Assembly (NCBI GenBank): GCA_032622095.1
Contig: CP136061.1
Coordinates: 39,129,797-39,193,796 of the forward strand
Reading direction: 5' to 3'
Source: Siphonodentalium dalli
Lineage: Eukaryota > Mollusca > Scaphopoda > Gadilida > Siphonodentaliidae
Length of the DNA: 64,000 nucleotides
Shown: in pieces, positions 31,377 through 42,669 of the stretch
Position numbering within the stretch: the first letter of the stretch is position 1
Layout of the letters: every line of letters begins with the position of its first letter
Position numbers and translations under genes: made by a program
The notes under the pieces: generated by a model
Told to the model about the DNA's origin: nothing
What the model saw: only the letters and a program-made list of their open reading frames with translations
The model's database searches: none

Positions 31377-32188
31377 TCTATTATATATTTTTGGAAGATC
31401 TGTCTGTGTGTGTGTCTGTGTGTCTGTAATCGATGGACTCGAAAACGGCCGAGCCGATTTCGATGAAACTTGGTATGTGGGGGTATTTTCGGCCGGGGAG
31501 TAACATAGGCCTATTAATTTGCCCGTGCGACGTGACCTTGACCTTGACATCGGGTATTTTCAAGGTCAAACTCCCGAATATGACGGGATTTCATTGAAAC
31601 TTGGTGTGTGGGGTATTTTCGGCCGGGGAGTAGCATAAACCTCCCAACTATCACGGGATTTCGATGAAACTTGGTATGTGGTGGTACCTTCGGCCTGGGA
31701 GTGGCATAAACCTATCAATTTGTCCGTGCGATGTGACCTTGACCTTGAAATCCGGTTATTTCAAGGTCAAACGCCCGAATATCACGGGATTTCGATGAAA
31801 CTTGGTTTGTGGGGGGTATTTTCGGCCGGGAAGTGGCATAGGCCTATTAATTTGACCGTGCGACGTGACCTTCACCTTGAAATCGGGTCAATTCAAGGTC
31901 AAATTGCTATTTTTGATGAGATTTCGACAAAATTTGATACGTATAGTTACTTTTGTCCACTGAGTGTATTGGACGGGTCGAATCGTGACCCCGTCCTGAC
32001 CTAGAACTTCAAAATGATCAATTCAAAGTCAAATCGGGTAAAACCGGATGGATTTCGACGGGCACGTTTGTCGGGCACTTTTGTCCAGGCAGTGTTTTGG
32101 ACTGGTCAAATCGCGACCCCACTTGACCTTGAACTTCAAAATGGACAATTTAAGGTCAAATCCCGGACGAAGTCGGGTCACCTCCTAG
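31377..32188 (+). mobile_element. Helitron-like unit B3 (non-autonomous)
   Basis: TCTATTATATATTTTTGGAA start directly after CTAG of A3, TGTG/TCTG tract, several ~130-bp internal repeats with TGACCTTGA and TCAAGGTCA words, terminal hairpin CCCGGACGAAGTCGGG, then CTAG at 32185-32188. Confidence 0.7.
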
Positions 32189-32794
32189 TCTATTATATAT
32201 TTTGGAAGATATGCCTCTATGTCTGTCTGTCTGTAATCGATGGACTCGAAAACGGCCTAGCCGATTTTGATGAAACTTGGTATGTGGGGGTATTTTCGAC
32301 CGGGGAGTAACATGGACCTATTAATATTCCCGTGCGACGTGACCTTGACCTTGAAATCGGGTAATTTCAAGGTCAAATGCCCGAATATCACGGGATTTCG
32401 ATGAAACTTGGTATGTGGGAGTACCTTCGGCCGGGGAGTGGCATAAACCTATCAATGTGCCCGTGCGATGTGACCTTGACCTTGACATCGGGTCAATTCA
32501 AGGTCAAATCGTCAATTTTGATGGAATTTCGACGAAATTTTATACATAGGGTTACTTTTGTCCACTGAGTGTTTTGGACGGGCAAAATCGTGATCCCGAC
32601 CTGACCTTGACCTTCAAAATGATCAATTCAATGTCAAATCGGGTAAAACCGGATGGATTTCGACGGGCACGTTTGTCGGGTACCTTTGTCCGAGCAGTGT
32701 TTTGGAATGGTCAAATCGTGACCCCCACTTGACCTTGACCTTCAAAATGGACAAGTCAAGGTCAAAGTCCGGACGAAGTCGGGTCACCTTCTAG
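32189..32794 (+). mobile_element. Helitron-like unit B4 (non-autonomous)
   Basis: Same structure as B3; abuts it without a spacer. Terminal hairpin TCCGGACGAAGTCGGG and CTAG at 32791-32794. Fewer internal repeats. Confidence 0.7.
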
Positions 32795-33395
32795 TCTATC
32801 ATATATTTTTGGAAGATATGTCTATCTGTGTGTGTGTCGGTCTGTAATCGATGGACTCGAAAACGGCCGAGCCGATTTCGATGAAACTTGGTATGTGGGG
32901 GTATTTTCGGCCGGAGAGTGACATAGGCCTATTAATTTGCCCGTGCGACGTGACCTTGATCTTGAAATCGGATCATTTCAAGGTCAAACGCCCGAATATC
33001 ACGGGATTTCGATGAAACTTGGTATGTGGGGGTACTTTTGTATGGGGAGTCTCATAAGCATATTCAATTGCCCGTGCGACGTGACCATGACCTTTAAATC
33101 GGGTCAATTCAAGGTAAAATCGCCAATTTTGATGGGATTTTGACGAAATAGGGTTACTTTTGTCCACTGAGTGTTTTGGACGGGTCAAATCGTGACCCCG
33201 ACCTGACCTTGACCTTCAAAATGATCAATTCAAGGTCAAATCTGGTAAAACCGGATGGATTTCGACGGGCACGTTTGTCGGGTACTTTTGTCCGGGCAGT
33301 GTTTTGGACTGGTCAAATCATGACCCCACCTGACCTTGGCCTTCAAAATGGACAATTCAAGGTCAAAGCCCGGACGAAGTCGGGTCACCTTCTAG
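32795..33395 (+). mobile_element. Helitron-like unit B5 (last of second array)
   Basis: TCTATCATATATTTTTGGAA start, GTGTGTGTCGGTCTG tract, internal repeats, hairpin GCCCGGACGAAGTCGGG, CTAG at 33392-33395, then T. As in the first array, the whole block is flanked by A on the left and T on the right. Confidence 0.7.
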
Positions 33396-33763
33396 TTAAA
33401 TATATATCGCACTGTATATGCAAGGGAATGTTTAGTTGTGGCCGGGAACCCAAAATGCACATAAACCAATTCCGATGTATATTGTCGTCAAAGTGATTAA
33501 ATATAAACTAAACTGAGATTCACGTACAACGGCCAGTAAATTTATGATGAAAAGCGTGGAATTGTGATTGGCGACGAAACCGAAACACAATTATAAAAGC
33601 CAGCTTTAGTAAATTAGATACTATCAAAACGGACACTGACACCATATTACACCTATTACATTGTTTTGAGGCATCTACCTATCACCTGATAAGCTGAAGG
33701 CCACTCCCGTTGCACCCAGTAACAGATACAAGCCTATAATCAGCTGTGACATAGTTTACTCAC

Positions 33764-34081
33764 CCTGGCAGTCAACGCCAGCGTCCAGTACATGTGGGCA
33801 CTCATATTGTTGATGAGAGCAGTCCCATATAGCAGCCTCTTCCCCGCTGCATGCGACATTAGTCATCCAGAGAGGTCCCATCCCGGATCCGTAAGCTGGT
33901 GGTCCGTATGTGGATCGCTTTCTGGCGATGCCTCCTCGAAATCCAAGCATCCTGCACACGACAGCTGCACCAGAGTCCTTCCACCCACTGTCGCACACCG
34001 TTCCCCATTGACCGTTCATATACACCTCAACTCGACCGGATGTTTTTAGTTTACCGTCAACTAGGCGAATGTTTTCTGCAA
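33764..34081 (-). CDS. SRCR-domain exon 3 (downstream-most)
   Basis: A 318-bp exon encoding one complete SRCR domain, found in secreted or membrane receptors that bind ligands through the extracellular side. On the minus strand it is preceded by TTTTCTGTATCAG (acceptor) and followed by GTGAGT at 33763 (donor). Both boundaries are phase 1, so the exon can be added or skipped in frame. Visible core: ENIRLVDGKLKTSGRVEVYM, WGTVCDSGW, AAVVCRMLGFRGG, VACSGEEAAIWDCSH, LDAGVDCQG. There are six cysteines: the first and fourth of the eight-cysteine type are absent, so this is a group-A-like pattern. Likely joined to the SRCR exons at 49.0 and 54.9 kb. Confidence 0.88.
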
Positions 34082-34184
34082 CTGATACAGAAAATTCTTT
34101 GAAGTCAGTGAAGGTTACAAGAGTGCAATTCATTGATTCTTTAGTGTTTGTGCATGCAGCTATGTTATACAAAAGACGAAATAA

Positions 34185-34790
34185 TGTGTTAGTCTGCTAT
34201 AGTTGTCTCTAATATGATGTCAATCAGTTCATTTGATACCTAATACTTCATTGAGAAAGGTGAATTCTAAACAATGATGTCGAACACTGTTTCGCATTTT
34301 CTTGCTACCTTAAAATAAGCTTCGCATGGGTGGGTTAATTGGTCTCTAGATATACCTAAACAACCGCTTCGTTAAAGCATGTTGTACATGCAACGGTCCG
34401 TCGGGGCCGGTGGTGGAGATTTACATTTGGATTCTTCGTGGGCGTTGCTACACGTGACTTGAGGGAGTGCAACACCCAACAGCGACACTCCCCAACTTTT
34501 ATCAACTGTTCAATAGTTGTAAATGTAAAGAAAATATAGGTTTTCCAACCTGTGCTTTTTGTGAAATTTGTTGTTTTATACCAAATGTCGAGTATTTCCT
34601 TCTTTCAGTTAAATTTGTGGACTTCTGATTTCTCCTTCTCATTTGTATTATAACAAGAAGTGGTAAGTGCTTAGCCAATGAGAACGATAGATAATTATAT
34701 ACATTCAAACCAAACATTTGGCAACGTTTTGCAAGATATATGAACATTATTGAGAACAAAAGTAATCGCCATGAGTGATGTCATATACCA
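34185..34790. other. Intronic or intergenic DNA, no feature
   Basis: Lies in the inferred 14.7-kb intron upstream of the SRCR exon at 34.08 kb. No gene or named repeat is visible. Confidence 0.45.
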
Positions 34791-34799
34791 AATAATCAA

Positions 34800-35139
34800 T
34801 TAAATACAGTTATAAATGAATGTATGCCATTGCTCGCATTTGCACACACGTTTCTATTTCTGCGCACTCTCTTTGCTCTCTACATTCGCTCCCCATGGCA
34901 TAAACTATTATACTACACTTATACAATTCAGTATAACATATATAATCAACTATAGTAATTTTTACCTCAACTTTACAAACTCAAGGTTGGCGTCAGGCAT
35001 TCGTCCGTGTGTGCGCGCATCGCACGCCCGTCATCAATTTGCGTTGGCACACTCAACAGGCCACCCCACAACCAATCGTCATCAAGCTTCAATATGGATA
35101 CTCGGGGTGACATCTGGATGGGAGCTTAAAGATAGTCGC
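34800..35139 (+). repeat. Dispersed repeat family G, copy 1
   Basis: Matches 47083-47413. Shared words include CATTGCTCGCATTTGCACAC, CACTCTCTTTGCTCTCTACA, GTGTGTGCGCGC and CACAACCAATCGTCATCAA. Non-coding in both. Confidence 0.75.
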
Positions 35140-35144
35140 AATTC

Positions 35145-36055
35145 CCCGCACTTTGGTATCACTTATGCTTTTTCGAGTTCATATATACCCTCTAACATAG
35201 AAAAACCAAGCCCATAGTAAACGATTATTCTGTTCCGTAATTCCTAGCCTCGTAAATCCACCGTCAACAAAGCTACCCCGGAACGTAAATTTTGGAGTCT
35301 CTTTTGGGCGCTGATGATACTTGGGGACACCCCTTTGCATTGAAACAATGGCGTATCGGTGATCTGTTTTGTGAAAGTTCAAGCGATTTATTAACCAACA
35401 ACGGAGATGGTAGTGGGGACAGCATTACAGAAAGTGTATTAAATGAAGTTAATGTTAATTGTTATATGCACGACACAGACATTTAAGAAGATAATACCGG
35501 CGTTTAACCACTAAACGGAGAAAGTTTATGGCTGATCGATGCGTGGGCCTACTCAGATCAACTTCAACAGCGTTGGAGTCTTGGACAGGAGAATAACAAC
35601 GGTGAGTGGAAAAGGATAGTTTTTACTTGGATATACATATCAATTATATGTATATAATATCAATAAAATCATAGTATTATAATTGAAGTGGAATTGAAAA
35701 CGAGTGAACTCAAATGCTGGATTTTTTTTTTATCATGTTTTAAATCTGATCTGATTAAAAATATAAAAATGAATTGGCAATGGAAATTTTTGTTTTTATC
35801 AATATCTCACATCAATGTCATCATTGCCACCAATGGCAAGATGTTGTTATGACAGTTCGATCTACCCGGTACTTGTCTACTCTAGCAATTGCTGTAGTAT
35901 ACTTGAAGAGTAAGTAAAGTTCTATTAAAATGTCTATATGTTGTGACGATTCACATAGTAATTCAGTATCACTTAATTTGAAAACATTATTGACATTATC
36001 TGAATGGCATACCCCTCCCGCCACGTAATAACATTGTGGGGTACATATGACTTAG
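35145..36055. other. Anonymous DNA, no gene seen
   Basis: No feature recognised. Open frames here are short and without family features. Confidence 0.45.
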
Positions 36056-36059
36056 TCTG

Positions 36060-39000
36060 GACTGGCATTTAACACGCCTGTGCGCTGGTATCAGATCAAT
36101 TGAGTTATCTTTCTTCGAAAACATAAAATTGAATATACAAAGAGCTTAATAGGCTTCAATGTAAATACAGAATACAATTAGCCAGCGGTTAACATGACAT
36201 ACGCCAACGTATACATGCACATCATACATGATAATGTGAATAGTCTTGTTCATTATTTAATTGTTATTCATTTGTTTGTATACTTACTTAGTTCATCGCT
36301 CAGTTATATTTTCATTGTGACATGCTATAATAATGGCATCACATAGAATAAGCATTGATGAGGTGAAGGAGAACCCTGCCATGGATTTTTCTACAATATA
36401 TGAGGAACTTCTAAAACATACCAATGATCCAGACGAAATATCTCCCGACTCACCATTTGATCTTCATGATCAAAATTGTCAATAACTGTCTCCTTCAGAA
36501 TTTAAAACCAAATACGAACACGCTAACAATAAAGGGCCAAACATCCTAAACCTCAATTGTCGGTGTTTAAGTGCTAACTGGGATAAATTAAATAACTTTC
36601 TCTGTGAACTTCAACAAGAAAAGAACATATTCGATATAATAGGACTAACAGAAGTATTCAAAATACACACAGATGGTCTAGATTTCTCTCTAGAAGGTTA
36701 CCACCCTCTCCTATATAAGACGAGAACAGAGACCGACGACGGAAGAGGGGGCGTGGCAGTTTATGTTAATGACAATTTACCATATAAAATTAGAGACGAT
36801 CTCACAATTTTTAATGCTCACAAATTTGAATCTCTGTTCCTGGAAATATTTCCCGAAAAAAATAATTCTTACATCATCGGTTGTGTCTACAGACCAAATA
36901 CCGCGCCCTTAGCTGACTTAGACGTATTCCAATCGTCGATTGAAAACATATTAGGTATTGTAAACAACGAGCACACAAAATGCTATTTATTCGGTGATTT
37001 CAATATAGATTTATTAAAGTTCGCCACACATAACAAAACTGAAAAATTCGTCGATACAATGTTCTCAGAAGGGTTTTTACCATCCATTACCAGACCTACT
37101 AGAATAACTGAATTCTCAGCTACTCTAATAGACAACATTTTCTCAAATAACGTTTTGAATGATAACGAATCTGGTATAATAATTACCGATGTTTCTGATC
37201 ATTTGGCATGTTTCTACATGCATGGGACTAAATCACCGGCGCCACTTATGAGCTCAACGCGTGATCGGCGAGTTTATTCACACAAAAATATGAACTTGTT
37301 CAAACAAATTCTTACCACATCATCGTTTGATGATGTATACAATTGCCATTGTCCAAACGAATCATACAACAGATTTATTACAACGTATACTGATGCATTC
37401 CATACAGCCTTCCCAGTAACTAATACTCACATCCCTAAAAGATTCATAAAACAAAATCCTTGGATCACTTCTGGAGTCCTAACGTCTTCGCATACAAAAA
37501 ACAAACTATATAGAACGAAACTAAAAAATCCAACCGATCTAAACATAAAAAAATATAAAACATTCTGCAATATATATAATAAAGTCATCAGGAAGAGTAA
37601 ATCGCTTTACTATAATAATATTTTCAATGAAAACAGGGGCAACATGAAAGCCACTTGGAAAATCCTTAGAAGTATAATCGGCAAGAATAAATCATCATTC
37701 ATACCACCAAACGAATTCATCAGCAACGGCGAACGCATATCTGACCCAAAAGAGATTGCATCCCATTTCAATTCATTCTTTGTTAATGTTGGACACAACA
37801 TAGTCAACTCGATACCTCATACTGAAAACTCACATGTAGATTATCTTACGGGCCATTATCCACATATTTTTAAACTTCTCCCTACAAATGAGCAAGAAGT
37901 AATCCTAACAGCATTCAAAATAAAACCAAAACATACTCTTGATTTAAATAATATTTCCAGCAAACTTATGAAAGTAACAATTAATGAAGTAGCACAACCA
38001 CTGGTCCACATAATTAATCGTTTATTCAAAGTGGGGAAATTTCCAGATGACATGAAACTGGCGAAAGTTATTCCAGTCTTTAAAAAGGGCGATAATTCTA
38101 ATTTCAATAATTATCGACCGATAAGTATACTTCCTATATTTTCCAAAATTATGGAACAAATAATGGCCATCAGACTCAGAGACTTTCTTAACGACAATGA
38201 TATATTGTACAAACACCAGTATGGTTTTCGTAGCAAACACTCAACCTACCATCCAATAATTCAACTCCTAAGTTCAGTTGCACAAAATAATGACCAAATA
38301 TCTAGAGATTCAACATTAGCATTATTCGTTGATTTTTCGAAAGCATTTGACTCTATAAATCATGAAATACTCTTATCTAAACTATCCCACTATGGAATTA
38401 TAGGTCTTACACACACAAACGACTGGTTTCGTAGCTATTTAGTTAATAGACGACAATGTGTATGCTTCAAAAATACACTCTCTGAAACTTTAGATGTTAG
38501 TTGTGGAGTGCCCCAGGGGTAAATTTTAGGACCTCTTCTTTTTGTAATTTATGTTAACGACATGAAAGATGCAACCACCCTCTCGCTACTTTCATTTGCT
38601 GACGATACAACCCTATATACATATGGTAATAACACACACGACTTAAAAGCGTATATGAATACCGAAATAGCTAAATTCTTCGAATGGTGTTGTGCAAATT
38701 ATATACAAATAAATCCTTCAAAATGTAAATATATTCTCTTTCATCCTATGAACAACTCGCATAGGGGCGATAATCTATCACTTAGGATCAAAAACACCGA
38801 AATTACACAGGTTGGTAACACGAGACACGAACAATCATTAACTTATTTAGGTGTGAAATGGATGAAAATTTGAAATTTCATCATCACATAAATCATGTGT
38901 GCGCTAGAATTGCCAGTGCAAATTATAGTCTGAATAAAGTTAAACACTTCTTACCACGCGAAGCACTCAAATCGTTATACTATGCAATAGTTCACAGTCA

Positions 39001-39977
39001 TTTGATGTATGCTATACATATATGGGGAAATTCGAATAAAAGTGATAGAGTATTCAAACTGCAAAAAAAATCCATGCGCATAATAAACAATCAAAAATAC
39101 AATAGTCACACAGATCCGATATTTAAAACAAATGACATTTTAAAATTTAATGATATCTATACCCTGCATTCAAATCTCATTGTGCATGACTGGTTTCACG
39201 ACCAGTTACCAAATTCATTTGAAAATTTCTTCACAAGTTCCCAAAATGACACGCGACAAGATGGTATGCTAAAATCTTGGACACCGAAAAGTGTCTTCTC
39301 GGAAAACTTACCAGAACACTATCTTCCGAAGATGTGGAATTCCCTGGACGACAAACTAAAACGTCTTCCAACACGAACAATGTTCAAAAATGATTACTCT
39401 CGAAATAGGCTATCTTCATATCAACTGAATCCCAAATGTACATACAAAAATTGTCCTGACTGCAACGATGTTAATAAGTAGTATAGTATTCGTATAGCGA
39501 TAACTGACATTGTATAACAAGAGAGAAGGATAGATAATACATGTGCATCATCACCCTATCGCAGGAAATACATGAATGTATTATTCGAATGCCTTATCCG
39601 ACCCATTTGTTAAACAATCATCATGGTTCTCCGCTGGCCTCATCCACATATCCATATTCCACATGCTTGTACTTTACATACCATATCACAAACTGAGCGA
39701 TGAACGGTGAACGACAAACGAATTATACTATTATTTATTAAAAAACAGACATTATATACCAATGTTTAAAGTTAACAAGACAAAACTTAGATAAATTAAA
39801 ATTATTATTACATGTATAGTTATATTACTGTTCAACGGGGACGGCAGGTAGACAACCTTCTTGGTTATGCTGTCGCCGATAGCTCATTGAATGTTATACT
39901 ATTACACTGTGTATATAATTGTATATATCATATGAATTAGTTATGAATAAATAATCATAGTCATAGTCATAGTCATG
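36060..39977 (+). mobile_element. Nearly complete non-LTR retrotransposon (LINE C)
   Basis: Plus-strand APE-type LINE of CR1/Jockey style with one long ORF2 (36333-39481), and a 3' UTR that ends in a hexanucleotide tail (TCATAG)n at 39951-39977. The 5' boundary is not certain; it is placed near 36.06 kb. Only three disabling changes are visible, so this copy is young compared with LINE A. It lies in the inferred intron of the minus-strand SRCR gene, in opposite orientation. Confidence 0.85.
36333..39481 (+). pseudogene. LINE C ORF2: endonuclease plus reverse transcriptase
   Basis: From ATG 36333 the frame encodes about 1,050 codons. The APE endonuclease comes first: NILNLNCRCLSANWDKLNNF, DIIGLTEVF, GRGGVAVYVND, YLFGDFNIDLL, SDHLACFYMHG. 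The RT follows: AKVIPVFKKGD, YRPISILPIFSKIMEQIM, HQYGFRSKHST, LFVDFSKAFDSINHEIL (motif A), CGVPQG (motif B), LSFADDTTLY (motif C), then LTYLGV. The C-terminal WNSLDDKLKRLP segment is typical. Disabling changes: TAA at 36483-36485, TAA at 38520-38522 right after CGVPQG, and a one-base deletion near 38.86 kb. The start at 36333 is chosen because it is the first ATG in the frame that reaches the endonuclease; a further upstream start cannot be excluded. Confidence 0.88.
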
Positions 39978-39979
39978 TC

Positions 39980-41660
39980 ACAAAATTTGCAAATTTGCTT
40001 AAAAAATTAAAATTTTCAAAACACCTGGTCTAACGGTTGCTGTGTGTTGGGGCGACACAACCCGATCTACCCGGGACAACCCGACCTGAACTAAGAATAT
40101 ATTAGTTTCATAATTTTGTTTTGTTTATTTATAACCCAAACATTTTTTGCTGAAAATGTAAATATAAAAGTTCTCTTTTGCAATCGGTTTTAAAATCTCG
40201 GCACTCCAGCTGTTTTTTTACGATTCTATTTCAATTGTCAAGTACCGGCGTGTGCGTACAGCATACATGCACTGGTCAGTTCGAACGTTATATTCATTTC
40301 TTTTTTCTCCCTTGAAATTGTAGTAGTGCCTACCTACTCATTGCCCACCCCACCAAAAACAATGGGTTTCTTGTATACTAAAACCTATATTTCGTGTAAA
40401 CATACTTTTGGAAGTCCAAGCAACTGATAATGATAATCAGGAAACATACTATATGACGGTTCTGCCTGGGGATTATTGAGGCAAGATCTTAATCTTTCTA
40501 TAATCGTCGCCAATTTCAGGTGTTCCCTTTCAAAGTGCATTACAGAATCACCTACTGTACAACCAAGTGTCAGGATTGCTCAGAAAAAAATGGCTCAGCA
40601 TTTAAAAAGGACTTCAGCTGCATAAAAGACATAGACTGGTGCATTCAAATATGTTTATGGCCAGCAACGATGTGGTCACCGTTTTGAAGGTCCATTATAT
40701 GACACATGAAGTATATGTTTATATATTCTACTGGCAATTCAACCGATGGGGCTGGGAGGTACCTTGGACATCGCAATAGATGATTAATGCCATCATGTAT
40801 TCTGTACAGGGAAAGACAGGAGTTTGCTTGTGTTGTTTGTACAGCAGGTTCAGACTGAAATACATGAGAGATGTCGTTTGCTTATTAAACATCAAATTTA
40901 ATCAAATCCTTTGTCACAACTTTTCTACCCATGATGCAGTTGTCATGTTATACCTTTTTTATATATATTTAAATGCTGGAAAAAGGTAGCTGCTACTTGT
41001 CCTGAAAACAGTGAAATTTAAAGGAATTCAATGTTTTTAATATCAGTATGAAATAACAAGATTATTTTCTATGCTTTTGAGGTAGAAAAGAATTATCTTG
41101 TTTTTTCCCCGTCATTTGCTCATTCCTGGAATATATTTCAATTTCAATATATGTCAAATTTTAAACTTTAAAGTGATTTGATCTAAATAAAAACTTAGAA
41201 TATCAGAATGTTTCAGACAATTTTAGACAATCAGGCATTTTGAATATATTCAACCATCTGTAATCGAATATGTGGGTGTATTATGACATGACAGCTTGTA
41301 TGGCTATAACAGGGTTGTTATCGAGATGATCAAACTGTTCAACATTTTCAAACACCTCCTCCCAACCCATGGCAAATTTTGATCTAAAAGTTTAAGAGAT
41401 GGACCGTGGAAATGTCATGCCTGACACAACACTTTCATATATGTTTATATGTTCCTACTATGATTACGGTCATAGTTAATTAATTTTATATTTACCTTTA
41501 ATCACGAATTTCCGTTTTTAATAATTAAAATTAATAATGAATTTGATATTATTGTACAGTGTATAATTCCATTGTCCCAATGAGTGTCCCTTGTGAAAAT
41601 TCAGATGCGTGATTGTTGTTAATGTTTATGTTTTATTATAATTACATTGTACTATATACA
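39980..41660. other. Anonymous AT-rich DNA
   Basis: No gene, RNA gene or named repeat visible. Confidence 0.45.
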
Positions 41661-41663
41661 CAC

Positions 41664-42669
41664 TGTGTAGGAACTGTTACATCAGAAATCGTTCTATCGC
41701 CGATTTCTGATGGTTCTTGACTGATTTGTGACGGTTCCTGATGATCCAAATTATACATTTTCGCGAGTTTTTGACAGTTAAAACGCAATTTTGGAGCCAC
41801 CTAGGTGATAATTCGATTAGTATTCCATTCTCATCATAATCTATGGTCCCACCAAATAACGTAAACATAATGAAAATCCTATTGTGCGAGTAATAAGAAC
41901 GACGAAAACTGCGAATTGCGATATCTCGATCGGTTATCTCACGATGGAGTCGGTTCTCTCCCAATTTAATCGGTTCTGTCCGGGAAATACGATGACTATT
42001 ATTTGGAAGTATACGTGAAAATAACCAAGTGAGCACAACGAAATGTCAATTATGTTGAATGTACACCACTTATGATCAATTACGGTGAGTAACACTGCCT
42101 TCTTATATATAAGTATGTGTCAACAGTAGTAACAGAATCGTTCACTTTATTGTGACGCAAAGCATGCAATTTGACATAAATGGTCAATGTGAACTGTGAA
42201 GACTGATTTTTTCCCCAACAAACCAATCTAATTCAAAATGGTCGCCACTTGTTTTCAATATGGCCGCTAATGCTCCAACCGACACACATCGGGATATTTC
42301 CTCAGCTATTTTACAGAAGAATAACACAGGTACAATTTATACTCAGTGTTCGTCTTCAGAATGAGTTTCACAGTCGGTATGCTACAGAAAACAAAGAAAT
42401 TACGTTGATTTTCAGTGATTACAAGTTCATAATTACACGTTAACTGGCTATATCCGAGTTAATTGTGATTTAAAGTTCAGGTTTCAGTAAAACGGCACTT
42501 ATGTTCGTTCAAGAAAGTTTAATGTATTTAAGATATATATATATATATAATTATGCATGATATTGTCCCGAAAATGATAATTTTTAATCATAAGGAACCG
42601 TAACAAATCAGTCAATAACCATCACAATACCGGTGATAGAACGACTTCCGATGTAACAGTTCCTACACA
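41664..42669. mobile_element. Non-autonomous DNA transposon with long TIRs
   Basis: About 88-bp terminal inverted repeats: 41664-41751 starts TGTGTAGGAACTGTTACATC, and 42582-42669 carries its imperfect complement, ending GATGTAACAGTTCCTACACA. Identity by eye is about 80-85%. The ~830-bp interior has no transposase; the minus-strand frame 41677-42036 is not a known domain. The target duplication was not resolved. Confidence 0.75.

Noticed and set aside
31128-33496. Open frames in the second array
   Set aside because: Same reason as in the first array: they are shadows of repeated non-coding DNA.
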